Below, piece by piece: positions 17,034 to 26,178 of a stretch of DNA of 64,000 nucleotides. Origin of the DNA: UBA7985 sp002711265 (lineage in GTDB: Bacteria; Pseudomonadota; Alphaproteobacteria; UBA7985); the NCBI GenBank assembly GCA_965660945.1, contig CBFIBS010000011.1, positions 43,891-107,890 of the forward strand, read 5' to 3'. The notes under the pieces were generated by a model. That model did not search any database. It had not been told where the DNA came from and saw nothing but the letters and a program-made list of their open reading frames with translations. Position 1 is the stretch's first letter, and every line of letters starts with the position of its first letter. Position numbers and translations under genes: made by a program.

Positions 17034-19097
17034 GTGTTTGATTTCGCTATCGAAAAAGCCATCGTCTTTCTGCCCCTGCTGGCTGCTATCCTCACTGGGT
17101 TCGCGGACAAGCGTCTGGGCGACCGCGGCGCACAGATCCTGACCTCCGGGGTCATGGTGTTGTCGGCGCTGCTGTCGGTCTGGGTCTTCGTCCAGGTCGG
17201 GCTGAACCACAAGGAAGCCTACGTCGTCCCGCTGTTCACCTGGTTCGCCTCGGGTGACTTCGCCGCCGCGTGGGCACTGCGCATCGACACCCTGACCGCC
17301 GTGATGCTGGTGGTGGTGACGGTCGTTTCCTCGATCGTACACATTTACTCAGCCGGTTACATGTCCGAGGACAAGTCGATCCCGCGCTTCCAGGCCTATC
17401 TGAGTCTGTTTACCTTCGCCATGCTGATGCTGGTCACGGCTGATAACCTGATCCAGCTGTTCTTCGGCTGGGAAGGGGTGGGGCTGAGTTCCTACCTGCT
17501 GATCGGGTTCTGGTACCACAAGCCTTCGGCCAACGCCGCGGCGATGAAGGCCTTCATCGTCAACCGCGTGGGTGATTTCGGCTTCGCGCTGGGGATTTTC
17601 GGCGCCTTCATGCTGACCGGATCGGTGGCTTTCTCCGGCGCCGACGGCGTGCTCGAAGTGGCCAGCCACGTCGATGCAGACCACCCGCTGCCGGGCCTGT
17701 TCGGTTTCTCGTTCCAGACTTCGGTCAACGTGATCTGCTTCCTGCTGTTCATGGGCGCCATGGGTAAGTCGGCGCAGTTCCTGCTCCACACCTGGCTGCC
17801 CGACGCGATGGAAGGCCCGACACCGGTCTCCGCGCTGATCCATGCAGCCACCATGGTCACGGCCGGTGTGTTCATGGTCGCGCGCCTGTCGCCGCTGTTC
17901 GAGCTGGCGCCGTTGGTGCTCGACTTTGTCACCGTGATCGGCGCGACCACGGCGATTTTCGCCGCCACGGTCGGCCTGACCCAGTTCGATATCAAGCGCG
18001 TCATCGCGTACTCGACCTGTTCGCAGCTGGGCTACATGTTCTTTGCTGCCGGTGTCGGGGCCTACGATGCCGCGATCTTCCACCTGATGACCCACGCCTT
18101 CTTCAAGGCGCTGCTGTTCCTCGGGGCCGGTTCGGTCATCCACGCGATGCACCATGAGCAGGATATGCGCAAAATGGGCGGGATCTGGCGCAAGGTGCCT
18201 GTGACCTACGCCTACATGTGGATCGGCTCGCTGGCACTGGCTGGGATCGGCATCCCGTTCCTGTTTGGCCCCGCTGGCTTCGGCTTTGCCGGCTTCTATT
18301 CTAAGGATGCCGTCCTCGAAGCCGCGCACGCAGCCCACTCGCTGGTCGGTAATTTCGCCTTCTGGGCGGGGATCACGGCAGCGTTCCTGACCGCCTTCTA
18401 CTCCGGCCGGCTGCTGTTCCTGACCTTCCACGGCCCGACCCGTGCAGACCAGCACACCTTCGACCACGCCCACGAAAGCCCGCTGGTGATGATTGGCCCG
18501 CTGGTAATTCTCGCCATCGGTGCCGTGCTCGCAGGCGGTGTCGCCTACCCATGGTTCATGGAGGGCGGGCACCACGCCTACGAGGCTGGCAAGCACGCCA
18601 AGGAAGCTACCGACGGCGCGACCTTCTGGGCGGGTTCGGTGGTCAAGGACCACGACCTGATCGACAAGATGCACAAGTCCGCGGCGTGGGTGAAAGTCCT
18701 GCCGCTGGTGATGGCGGTCTCCGGCCTCGGGCTGAGTGCGCTGTTCTACCTCGTGATGCCGGATGTGCCCAAGCGGATCGCCTCGACATTCAGCTGGGTC
18801 GACACCTTCTTCCGCCGCAAGTGGTTCTTCGACGAGCTCTACGATTTCATCTTCGTTCGTCCGATCCAGTCCTTCGGCCGCTTCCTGTGGAAGGTCGGCG
18901 ACGGCGGCATCATCGACCGCTTTGGCCCCAACGGGGTCGCCAACGCCAGCCAGCTGCTGGCGAGGTTCTTCAGCTCGATGCAGACCGGCTACATCTACCA
19001 CTACGGCTTCGTCATGGTTGCCGGTCTGGTGGCGATCATCACCCTGTTCCTGCTCGGAAGCGGCTTCTTCGGCCAGCTTCTCGGCGGCGGCAATTAA
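17034..19097 (+). CDS. nuoL: NADH-quinone oxidoreductase subunit L
   Basis: 687-residue distal proton-pumping subunit, antiporter-like, with about 15 helices and the long lateral helix at the C-terminus. Landmarks: FFGWEGVGLSSYLLIGFW near residue 143 (conserved Glu), KSAQFLLHTWLPDAMEGPTPVSALIHAATMV near 245 (Lys), and FDIKRVIAYSTCSQLGYM near 320. Starts with GTG 17034, nine bases after nuoK. Confidence 0.97.
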   Translation: MFDFAIEKAIVFLPLLAAILTGFADKRLGDRGAQILTSGVMVLSALLSVWVFVQVGLNHKEAYVVPLFTWFASGDFAAAWALRIDTLTAVMLVVVTVVSSIVHIYSAGYMSEDKSIPRFQAYLSLFTFAMLMLVTADNLIQLFFGWEGVGLSSYLLIGFWYHKPSANAAAMKAFIVNRVGDFGFALGIFGAFMLTGSVAFSGADGVLEVASHVDADHPLPGLFGFSFQTSVNVICFLLFMGAMGKSAQFLLHTWLPDAMEGPTPVSALIHAATMVTAGVFMVARLSPLFELAPLVLDFVTVIGATTAIFAATVGLTQFDIKRVIAYSTCSQLGYMFFAAGVGAYDAAIFHLMTHAFFKALLFLGAGSVIHAMHHEQDMRKMGGIWRKVPVTYAYMWIGSLALAGIGIPFLFGPAGFGFAGFYSKDAVLEAAHAAHSLVGNFAFWAGITAAFLTAFYSGRLLFLTFHGPTRADQHTFDHAHESPLVMIGPLVILAIGAVLAGGVAYPWFMEGGHHAYEAGKHAKEATDGATFWAGSVVKDHDLIDKMHKSAAWVKVLPLVMAVSGLGLSALFYLVMPDVPKRIASTFSWVDTFFRRKWFFDELYDFIFVRPIQSFGRFLWKVGDGGIIDRFGPNGVANASQLLARFFSSMQTGYIYHYGFVMVAGLVAIITLFLLGSGFFGQLLGGGN

Positions 19098-19118
19098 GCG
19101 GGAAGGACTGAGGATACC

Positions 19119-20642
19119 ATGATGGAAAACCTGCCGTTTCTTTCCATTCTCATCGCCCTGCCGCTGATCGGTGCGCTGGCGATCCTGCTGCTCGCGCGCG
19201 GTGATGACGAGACCGTCGCCCGCAACGCCAAGCAGGTTGCGCTGGCCAATTCGGTCGTCGTCTTCTTGCTCTCGCTGCTGCTCTGGACCGGTTTTGACCG
19301 CCAGGATCCGGGCTTTCAGTTCACCGAGGAATACACCTGGCTGGCGCAGTACAACATCGCTTATCGCGTTGGTGTGGACGGGATTTCGGTGCTGTTCGTG
19401 CTGCTATCGACCCTGCTCACGCCGCTGTGCATCCTCTCGGCCTGGAGCGCCGTGAAGAACCGGGTCAAGGAATACATGGTCGCCTTTCTGGTGCTCGAAG
19501 CGCTGATGATCGGCACCTTCGTCGCGTTGGATCTGGTGCTGTTCTACGTGTTCTTCGAGGCCGTGCTGATCCCAATGTTCCTGATCATCGGCGTCTGGGG
19601 CGGTCCGCGCCGGGTCTACTCAGCTTTCAAGTTCTTCCTCTATACGCTGGTCGGCTCGGTGCTTATGCTGGTCGCGATCATGACCCTGCTGTTCACCCAG
19701 GGCACGGCGGATATCACCGTGCTGATGGAGGGTGATCTGGGCTTTGCGCTGAACGTGCAGGTCTGGCTGTGGCTGGCTTTCTTCGCTTCGTTCGCGGTGA
19801 AAATGCCCATGTGGCCGGTGCACACGTGGCTGCCTGATGCCCACGTGGAGGCCCCGACGGCGGGCTCGGTGATCCTGGCCGGCGTGCTGCTCAAGATGGG
19901 CGGCTACGGCTTCCTGCGCTTCTCTTTGCCTATGCTGCCCGAAGCCTCCGAGGCCATGAGCCTGTTCGTGCAGATCCTGTCGATCATCGCCATCGTCTAC
20001 ACCTCGATCGTGGCGCTGGCGCAGGAAGACATGAAGAAGCTGATCGCCTATTCCTCGGTCGCGCACATGGGTTACGTCACGCTGGGGATCTTCTCGCTCA
20101 ACGGGCTGGGGGTGAACGGCGCGATTTTCCAGATGCTCAGCCACGGCGTGATTTCTGCTGCGCTGTTCCTCATCGTCGGGGTCGTCTACGACCGCCTGCA
20201 CACGCGGATGATCTCGCGCTATGGCGGGATCGTCGAGACGATGCCGCGCTACGCGATCGTGTTCATGGTGTTCATGATGGCCTCGGTCGGCCTGCCCGGA
20301 ACCGCTGGGTTTGTCGGCGAATTTATGACCCTGTTCGGCGCTTTCCAGGACCGGATGTGGATCGGGATCCTCGCGGCCTCGGGCATCGTGCTCGGCGCCA
20401 CCTATATGCTGCTGCTCTACCGCCGGGTGGTGTTCGGCAAGCTGGAGAAGGACGACCTGCGCGCGCTGCTGGATATGACCCCGCGCGAGATCATCATCTT
20501 CGCGCCGCTGGTCATTCTCGTCATCTGGATGGGCGTCTGGCCCATGCCTTTCCTCGATATCATGGCGTCGTCGGTTGACGCGCTGCTGGTGCCTTTTGTT
20601 GAAGCCGACGCGGCCGGGGCCGCTGTCGCGGCTTCGCAGTGA
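19119..20642 (+). CDS. nuoM: NADH-quinone oxidoreductase subunit M
   Basis: 507-residue antiporter-like proton-pumping subunit. Landmarks: FYVFFEAVLIPMFLIIGVWGG near residue 135 (conserved Glu), FAVKMPMWPVHTWLPDAHVEAPTAGSVILAGVLLKMGGYG near 228 (Lys) and EDMKKLIAYSSVAHMGYV. Two adjacent ATGs (19119, 19122) could both serve; AAGGA lies upstream. Confidence 0.97.
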   Translation: MMENLPFLSILIALPLIGALAILLLARGDDETVARNAKQVALANSVVVFLLSLLLWTGFDRQDPGFQFTEEYTWLAQYNIAYRVGVDGISVLFVLLSTLLTPLCILSAWSAVKNRVKEYMVAFLVLEALMIGTFVALDLVLFYVFFEAVLIPMFLIIGVWGGPRRVYSAFKFFLYTLVGSVLMLVAIMTLLFTQGTADITVLMEGDLGFALNVQVWLWLAFFASFAVKMPMWPVHTWLPDAHVEAPTAGSVILAGVLLKMGGYGFLRFSLPMLPEASEAMSLFVQILSIIAIVYTSIVALAQEDMKKLIAYSSVAHMGYVTLGIFSLNGLGVNGAIFQMLSHGVISAALFLIVGVVYDRLHTRMISRYGGIVETMPRYAIVFMVFMMASVGLPGTAGFVGEFMTLFGAFQDRMWIGILAASGIVLGATYMLLLYRRVVFGKLEKDDLRALLDMTPREIIIFAPLVILVIWMGVWPMPFLDIMASSVDALLVPFVEADAAGAAVAASQ

Positions 20643-20664
20643 GCCTCGGAACGGAGTCTGAACC

Positions 20665-22095
20665 ATGAGTGCGTTTTCTGCTGACCTTGCGGTGATCCTG
20701 CCCGAGCTGCTGCTCGCCGTCATGGGCATGGTGCTGCTGCTCTGGGGCGCCTTCCGCGGCAACCGCGATTTCGGCGTGATCACCGTCGCGGCCGCGCTGC
20801 TGATGTTTGCCGCCGCCGCGCTGGCCATTGTCGCGCCAACCGGCAATGGCTTTAACAGCCTGTTCGTCAACGACGCTTTTGCCCGTTTCAGCAAGGTGGT
20901 GATTTTCGCCGGCTCCGGCGTGGCGACGCTAATGGCGCTGACCTTCAGCGCCGATACCTTCCGCCGCTTCGAAATGCCGGTGCTGATGGTCTACGCCGCC
21001 ACTGGCCTTTCGGTCATGGTGTCTTCACAGGATCTGATGACCGTCTATCTGGGAATCGAGCTTTCGTCGCTGTCGGCTTACGTGCTCGCGGCCCTGCGCC
21101 GGGATAACCTGCGCGCCTCCGAGGCCGGGCTGAAGTACTTCGTGCTCGGCGCTCTGTCCTCGGGCATCCTGCTCTATGGCATGTCGCTGGTCTACGGCTA
21201 CGCGGGCGGCACCAGCTTCGAGGCTGTGGCGGCGGGTATCGCCGGCGAGCCGTCCTTCGGGCTGATCATCGGGCTGGTGTTCCTCATGGCCGGGCTGGCG
21301 TTCAAGATTTCCGCGGCGCCCTTCCATATGTGGACCCCCGATGTCTACCAGGGCGCACCGACCCCGGTTACGGCCTTCCTCGCGACGGCCTCGAAAATGG
21401 GCGCCTTCGCGCTGGTGATCCGGGTGATGATGGAGCCTTTTGCCGATATCGCCGACAGCTGGCGGCAGATCGTGATCCTGCTCGCTGTGGTGTCGATGGT
21501 CTGGGGCTCGTTGGCTGCGATCTGGCAGACCAACATCAAGCGGCTGATGGCCTACTCCTCGATCGGTCACATGGGCTTTGCCCTGGTCGGTGTCGCGGCC
21601 GGAAGCGAGGCCGGGGTTGCCGGCTGTCTGGTGTATCTGGCCACCTACGTCATCATGAACCTCGGCGCCTTTGCCCTGATCCTGTCGATGAAGCGTAGCG
21701 GTGAGCCGGTCGAGGCGATTAGCGATCTGGCCGGCCTGTCGCGAGAGCGGCTGCCGATGGCGCTGGCGCTGCTGGTGATCTTTTTCTCGATGGCCGGGAT
21801 TCCGCCGCTGGCGGGCTTCTTCGGCAAGTTCCTCGTATTCACGGCTGCGGTCGAGGCTGGGTTCTGGTGGCTGGCGGTGATCGGCCTGCTGACCTCGGTG
21901 ATTTCAGCCTTTTACTACATTCGCATCATCAAGGTGGCCTTCTTCGACGATCTGCCGGAGGAAGGCACCTTCGACGACGCGGGCTTTACCCTGCGCGCGG
22001 TCTACGGGCTGTCGGCGCTGTCGGTGCTGCTGTTCATCGTGGTGGTGTCGTTCGTCGTTGGCTGGGCCAACACGGCGGCGGGTGTCTTCGCCTGA
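20665..22095 (+). CDS. nuoN: NADH-quinone oxidoreductase subunit N
   Basis: 476-residue third antiporter-like subunit, last gene of the nuo run. Landmarks: LMTVYLGIELSSLSAYVLAAL near residue 125 (Glu), AGLAFKISAAPFHMWTPDVYQGAPTPVTAFLATASK near 212 (Lys) and NIKRLMAYSSIGHMGFAL. ACGGAG upstream of ATG 20665. Its stop codon overlaps the apparent start of birA. Confidence 0.97.
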   Translation: MSAFSADLAVILPELLLAVMGMVLLLWGAFRGNRDFGVITVAAALLMFAAAALAIVAPTGNGFNSLFVNDAFARFSKVVIFAGSGVATLMALTFSADTFRRFEMPVLMVYAATGLSVMVSSQDLMTVYLGIELSSLSAYVLAALRRDNLRASEAGLKYFVLGALSSGILLYGMSLVYGYAGGTSFEAVAAGIAGEPSFGLIIGLVFLMAGLAFKISAAPFHMWTPDVYQGAPTPVTAFLATASKMGAFALVIRVMMEPFADIADSWRQIVILLAVVSMVWGSLAAIWQTNIKRLMAYSSIGHMGFALVGVAAGSEAGVAGCLVYLATYVIMNLGAFALILSMKRSGEPVEAISDLAGLSRERLPMALALLVIFFSMAGIPPLAGFFGKFLVFTAAVEAGFWWLAVIGLLTSVISAFYYIRIIKVAFFDDLPEEGTFDDAGFTLRAVYGLSALSVLLFIVVVSFVVGWANTAAGVFA

Positions 22096-22931
22096 CCGAG
22101 GACCGAACCGCGGTCGACAGCCTCTTCGACCTGTCTCAGGCTGACCTGCCAGCGCGCTGGCAGGGGCGCTTTTATGACAGTCTTGGATCGACCAGTGACG
22201 AGGCTCTGTCCCTGCTCCGTGCCGGAGAAATCACCACCCCGACGCTGATCATGGCGGGCGAGCAGACCGCCGGGCGCGGCCGGGGGCGGGGTGCCGGCAG
22301 CTGGAGCACCAACCGCGGCAATCTTGCCGTCAGCTTCGTGCACTTTCCCACCGCCCCGCAGGCCGACTGGTTTGCGCTCAGCTACGCCGCCGGGCTTTCG
22401 CTGGCGCGGGTGCTGGTCGGGGTCTGCGGCTTTGACGATGCCGAGGTCGGGCTGAAGTGGCCCAACGATGTCTTTGTTCAGGGTGCGAAGATCGGCGGCC
22501 TGCTGCTGGAGACGGCAGCCACGCCGCAGGGCGTGCCCGCGCTGGTGCTGGGCATGGGGGTCAATCTGGCCCACGCGCCGCAGCTCGAGGGCGCGGCCTA
22601 TCGCGCTGAAAGCCTGCGCCGTCTCGGTTATCATGGACCGGAGAAGCCGGTTATCCGCGGGCTGATCGAAGCCTGGGATTCGACAATCGCCGGTTTTGAC
22701 CGTATGCAGGCGCCGCGTACGCCCCTGTTCCGCGACTGGCAGGCCAAGGCCATGTATCTGAATCAGGAAATAACCGTCCGGCTCGGCCCCGGGCAGCACA
22801 AGACCGGGGTGTTCATCGGCCTCGATGAGCAGACCGGGGCGCTGCGGTTGCGGCACTCGGATGGGACGATCGAGCCGATTGTTGCCGGTGACGTCGGGCT
22901 GCTTGGCGGCGGCAGCGGCAGCGGTGACTGA
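22092..22931 (+). CDS. birA: Biotin--[acetyl-CoA-carboxylase] ligase
   Basis: Attaches biotin to carboxylase carrier proteins. Single catalytic domain, no DNA-binding N-terminus. Landmarks: SLGSTSDEA (substrate loop), AGEQTAGRGRGRG with W (biotinyl-AMP loop), LKWPNDVFV and KIGGLLLE. The frame has no ATG, GTG or TTG between the end of nuoN and the conserved STSDEA motif; the likeliest start is CTG at 22092, whose TG is shared with the nuoN TGA, giving 279 residues. The only GTG is 225 bases inside nuoN (21867). The C-terminus ends GGGSGSGD and runs into a repeat-rich spacer. nuoN-birA-coaX-rnj-mce is a conserved alphaproteobacterial order. Confidence 0.85.
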   Translation: MTEDRTAVDSLFDLSQADLPARWQGRFYDSLGSTSDEALSLLRAGEITTPTLIMAGEQTAGRGRGRGAGSWSTNRGNLAVSFVHFPTAPQADWFALSYAAGLSLARVLVGVCGFDDAEVGLKWPNDVFVQGAKIGGLLLETAATPQGVPALVLGMGVNLAHAPQLEGAAYRAESLRRLGYHGPEKPVIRGLIEAWDSTIAGFDRMQAPRTPLFRDWQAKAMYLNQEITVRLGPGQHKTGVFIGLDEQTGALRLRHSDGTIEPIVAGDVGLLGGGSGSGD

Positions 22932-22982
22932 GACTGAACCCGTGATTGAGACTGTCACGATGACCAAGCCTGCGCCCATGCC

Positions 22983-23018
22983 TACGTTTACGTTTATGCT
23001 TATGCCTCCGCCTCCGCT
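22983..23018. repeat. Chain of six degenerate hexamers between birA and coaX
   Basis: TACGTT TACGTT TATGCT TATGCC TCCGCC TCCGCT follow one another, each differing from the previous by few bases. Two copies of TGAGACTG lie just upstream (about 22930 and 22955). The 141 bp spacer shows no other feature. Confidence 0.7.
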
Positions 23019-23072
23019 TGGGCGCCCCGCGCCAGCAGTCGGGCGTTGATCACACAGAAGTTGGATAAGGCC

Positions 23073-23858
23073 ATGTTGCTTGCCATCGATTCCGGAAACA
23101 CCAACGTCGTCTTCACGCTCATGGACGGTGAAACGCCGCTGCGCTCCTGGCGGCGGACGGCCGACGACCGCCGGACCGCCGACGAAGACGGGGTCTGGCT
23201 GCGCGCGCTGATGGAGCAGGGTGGTTACAAGCCCGAGCATGTTGAAGCGGTGATCATCTCTTCGGTGCGCCCGGCTGCCCTGTTCGGCCTGCGCCAGCTG
23301 GCCGAGGTCTACTTCGGCACCCCGCCGCTGGTGGTCGGTGAACCGGCGGTGCCGCTGAACTTCGACGTCCGCGTCGACCGGCCCGACCACGTCGGTGCTG
23401 ACCGTCTGGTCAACACCCGCGCGGTGCAGTCGGTGCTGGGGCAGGGGCCGGCGATTGTGGTCGATTTCGGCACCGCCACCACGCTGGATGTGGTTGGTGC
23501 AGACGGTGCTTACATTGGAGGTGTGATCGCACCGGGGGTTAACCTTTCCGCCGAAGCCCTGTATCAGGCAGCGGCGAGGCTCCCGCGGATCGACATCCAG
23601 CGGCCGGGTCAGGTCCTCGGCCGGGACACGGTCGCCTGCATGCAGTCGGGCCTGTTCTGGGGCTATGTCGGCATGATCGAGGGGCTGATCGAGCGCTTAC
23701 GCAAAGAATTGAACATGCCCAGCGCGCCCGTGGTGGCGACGGGCGGTTTGGCCGTCCTGTTTTCGGACGGCACCGACGTGTTCGACCACATCGACCCGGA
23801 TTTCACCGTCAAGGGATTGGCGGCGCTGTACTCGGATTGGGCTAAGACGCAGGCCTAG
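23073..23858 (+). CDS. coaX: Type III pantothenate kinase
   Basis: Phosphorylates pantothenate, the first step of coenzyme A synthesis, and is insensitive to CoA feedback in this family. 261 residues. Landmarks: AIDSGNTNVVFTLMDG (phosphate 1 loop), RPDHVGADRLVNTRAV, VVDFGTATTLDVV (phosphate 2 and catalytic Asp) and VVATGGLA. ATG 23073 is preceded by GGATAAGG; GTG/TTG starts slightly upstream would add nine residues. Lies between birA and RNase J as in many alphaproteobacteria. Confidence 0.94.
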   Translation: MLLAIDSGNTNVVFTLMDGETPLRSWRRTADDRRTADEDGVWLRALMEQGGYKPEHVEAVIISSVRPAALFGLRQLAEVYFGTPPLVVGEPAVPLNFDVRVDRPDHVGADRLVNTRAVQSVLGQGPAIVVDFGTATTLDVVGADGAYIGGVIAPGVNLSAEALYQAAARLPRIDIQRPGQVLGRDTVACMQSGLFWGYVGMIEGLIERLRKELNMPSAPVVATGGLAVLFSDGTDVFDHIDPDFTVKGLAALYSDWAKTQA

Positions 23859-23966
23859 AAAATTGATCGCGTCACAATAAAGAGAGCCCGGACCGCGCCC
23901 ACCATGCGTGGCCACCGGGTGCTTTCAACATGGCACTGCGGACACCAGCGGTGCCAAAGGAGACTT

Positions 23967-25643
23967 ATGGCTGGACGCCTGACCAAACCTGCCAAGAATG
24001 AAATTCTGTTCGTAGCCCTGGGTGGCTGCGGAGAAATTGGCATGAACCTTTACGCCTACGGGCACAACAATCAGTGGCTGATCGTGGATTGCGGCGTCGC
24101 CTTCGGCGACCTCAGCACCCCGGGCATGGACGTGCTTGTCGCCGATATCGGCCCGCTGCTCGACGGGGGCGGTGAGATCGTCGGCCTCGCCATCACCCAC
24201 GCCCACGAAGACCATATCGGGGCGATACCGCATCTGATCGAGGAGCTAGACTGCCCGGTCTACGCCACCCCCTTCGCTGCTTCGATGATCGAGCGCAAGG
24301 TCGACAGCTACGGCGGCCGCGAGATGGCGCTGCACCGCGTGCCCCAGGGCAAGAGCGCGGATATCGGCGTTTTCAATGTCGAATTTATCCCGGTGACCCA
24401 TTCGATCCCGGAGGCCTGCGCCCTGTCCATCACCACCCCGGCGGGTCGGGTGATCCACACCGGTGACTGGAAGATCGACCACGACCCGCAGCTGGGCCGG
24501 ATGATCGACAGCGACCGGCTGGCTGAACTGGGCCGGGAGGGCGTGCTGGCGCTGGTCTGTGACTCCACCAATGCGCTCGAAGAAGGCCATAGCGGGTCGG
24601 AGGCCGAGGTCTATCCTGGTCTGCTCAATCTGGTGGAGAAGGCTACCGGCCGGGTTGCCGTCACCTGCTTCGCCACCAACGTGGCGCGGGTGAGCACGGT
24701 AGCTCGGGTGGCGCAGGCCACGGGGCGGCGGCTGGCGCTGGTGGGGCGGTCGTTGCACCGGCTCTACGAGGTTTCCAAGGAAAACGGCTATCTGCGGTCC
24801 TTCCCCGACGTGGTTGGCGAGGACGCCATCGGCCGGCTGCCACGCGAAGAGGTGCTGATGCTGGTGACCGGCACGCAGGGCGAGCCGCGGGCGGCCCTGT
24901 CAAAGCTGGCGCGCAATGAGCATCACGACGCCTTTCTCGATGCCGGTGACACCGTGATCTATTCGAGCCGGGAAATCCCGGGCAACGAGGTCGATATCAA
25001 CCGGGTGCGCAATCAGCTGGCGGCGCTGGGCGTGAACGTGCTCGCCGATGGTGAGGACGGTCTGAACGTGCATGTCACCGGCCACCCGCAGCGGGATGAG
25101 CTGATGCAGATGTACCAGTGGACCCAGCCGAAGGTCGCGCTTGCGGTTCACGGCGAGGCACGCCACCAGCTGGCCAACGCCAAGCTGGCCCTGACCTGTC
25201 AGGTCGGGCAGGCGCTGGCCCCCGGTGATGGCGACGTGATCCGTTTGCGCGAGGGGCAGGAGGCCGAGATCGTGCAGCGGCTGGAGCTTGACGTTTTTGG
25301 GCTGGACGGCAGCCGGTTGATCCCGCTGGAGAGCGAGGTCATGCGCCTGCGCAAGCGGATGATGCACAACGGCACGATCAACGTTGCTGTGGCGGTCAAC
25401 GCGCGCGGTAACCTGGTGGCTGATCCGGTCATGTCTTCGCAGGGTGTGTTCGAAGCCCCTGAAGAGGACGAGATCGAGGATGAGGCGGCGGACTGGGCCT
25501 GGGACGCAGTAGACCGCATGAACCGGTCGGACCGGCAGTCGGACGACGCCATCGAAGCGGTGGTGTTCAAAGCGCTGCGGAAATTCTGTAAGGATAATAT
25601 TGGTAAGCGACCGCTGGTGACGGTATCGGTGCTGCGGGTCTGA
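23967..25643 (+). CDS. rnj: Ribonuclease J
   Basis: Metallo-beta-lactamase/beta-CASP nuclease, 5'-3' exo- and endoribonuclease for mRNA decay and rRNA maturation. 558 residues. ALGGCGEIGMNLYAYG starts the fold, THAHEDHIGA (HxHxDH zinc motif) near residue 77, THSIPEACAL, VIHTGDWKID and TGTQGEPRAAL, SSREIPGNE, HVTGHPQRDEL in the beta-CASP part, then a C-terminal dimerisation domain. ATG 23967 has AAAGGAGA just upstream. Upstream neighbour coaX, downstream neighbour mce. Confidence 0.95.
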   Translation: MAGRLTKPAKNEILFVALGGCGEIGMNLYAYGHNNQWLIVDCGVAFGDLSTPGMDVLVADIGPLLDGGGEIVGLAITHAHEDHIGAIPHLIEELDCPVYATPFAASMIERKVDSYGGREMALHRVPQGKSADIGVFNVEFIPVTHSIPEACALSITTPAGRVIHTGDWKIDHDPQLGRMIDSDRLAELGREGVLALVCDSTNALEEGHSGSEAEVYPGLLNLVEKATGRVAVTCFATNVARVSTVARVAQATGRRLALVGRSLHRLYEVSKENGYLRSFPDVVGEDAIGRLPREEVLMLVTGTQGEPRAALSKLARNEHHDAFLDAGDTVIYSSREIPGNEVDINRVRNQLAALGVNVLADGEDGLNVHVTGHPQRDELMQMYQWTQPKVALAVHGEARHQLANAKLALTCQVGQALAPGDGDVIRLREGQEAEIVQRLELDVFGLDGSRLIPLESEVMRLRKRMMHNGTINVAVAVNARGNLVADPVMSSQGVFEAPEEDEIEDEAADWAWDAVDRMNRSDRQSDDAIEAVVFKALRKFCKDNIGKRPLVTVSVLRV

Positions 25644-25663
25644 GGCGACGGTCGGCGCTTGCT

Positions 25664-25687
25664 GGCAGGCTGGCAGACTGGCAGGCG
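25664..25687. repeat. Three 8-bp repeats between rnj and mce
   Basis: GGCAGGCT, GGCAGACT and GGCAGGCG follow in tandem; flanking copies of GGCGCTTGCTGG (about 25653 and 25696) bracket them. No promoter or terminator is evident in the 130 bp spacer. Confidence 0.65.
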
Positions 25688-25773
25688 GCCTCGTTGGCGC
25701 TTGCTGGTTGCCGATAGGGGGTGCTGCGGGCGCAGGTTGCGTGCCTATCAACGGACAAGGGAGGCAGGAAAGC

Positions 25774-26178
25774 ATGCTGGGACGGCTCAACCACGTAGCC
25801 ATTGCAGTGCCTGATCTGGCGGAAGCGGCCGATGTCTACGCCGGGACGTTGGGCGCTGAGATCTCCGCGCCCCAGCCGCTGCCGGAGCACGGCGTGACGG
25901 TGGTTTTCGTCACCCTGCCGAATACCAAGATCGAGTTGCTGGAGCCGCTGGGTGAGGACAGTCCGATCGCCCGGTTCCTCGAGAAAAACCCGGCGGGCGG
26001 GATGCATCACCTGTGCTACGAGGTCCAGGATATCGGCGCTGCGCGGGACCGCTTGCTGGCCGCCGGCGCCCGGGTGCTCGGTGATGGTGAACCGAAGATT
26101 GGCGCGCATGGTAAGCCCGTGCTGTTCCTGCACCCTAAGGACTTTAGCGGAACACTGATCGAGCTGGAGCAGGTTTGA
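25774..26178 (+). CDS. mce: Methylmalonyl-CoA epimerase
   Basis: Interconverts the two epimers of methylmalonyl-CoA in propionyl-CoA use. 134 residues, VOC (glyoxalase) fold. The sequence is very close to the alphaproteobacterial consensus: GRLNHVAIAVPDL, PEHGVTVVFVTLPNTKIELLEPLGE, MHHLCYEV, GEPKIGAHGKPVLFLHPKDF and terminal LIELEQV; metal ligands are the conserved His and Glu residues in these stretches. ATG 25774 follows GGGAGGCAGGAA. Propionyl-CoA carboxylase and mutase are not in the window. Confidence 0.95.
   Translation: MLGRLNHVAIAVPDLAEAADVYAGTLGAEISAPQPLPEHGVTVVFVTLPNTKIELLEPLGEDSPIARFLEKNPAGGMHHLCYEVQDIGAARDRLLAAGARVLGDGEPKIGAHGKPVLFLHPKDFSGTLIELEQV

Noticed and set aside
17349..19001. 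A 550-codon minus-strand frame antisense to nuoL
   Set aside because: Low-complexity His/Arg/Glu/Gln-rich translation, no start context, fully covered by nuoL.
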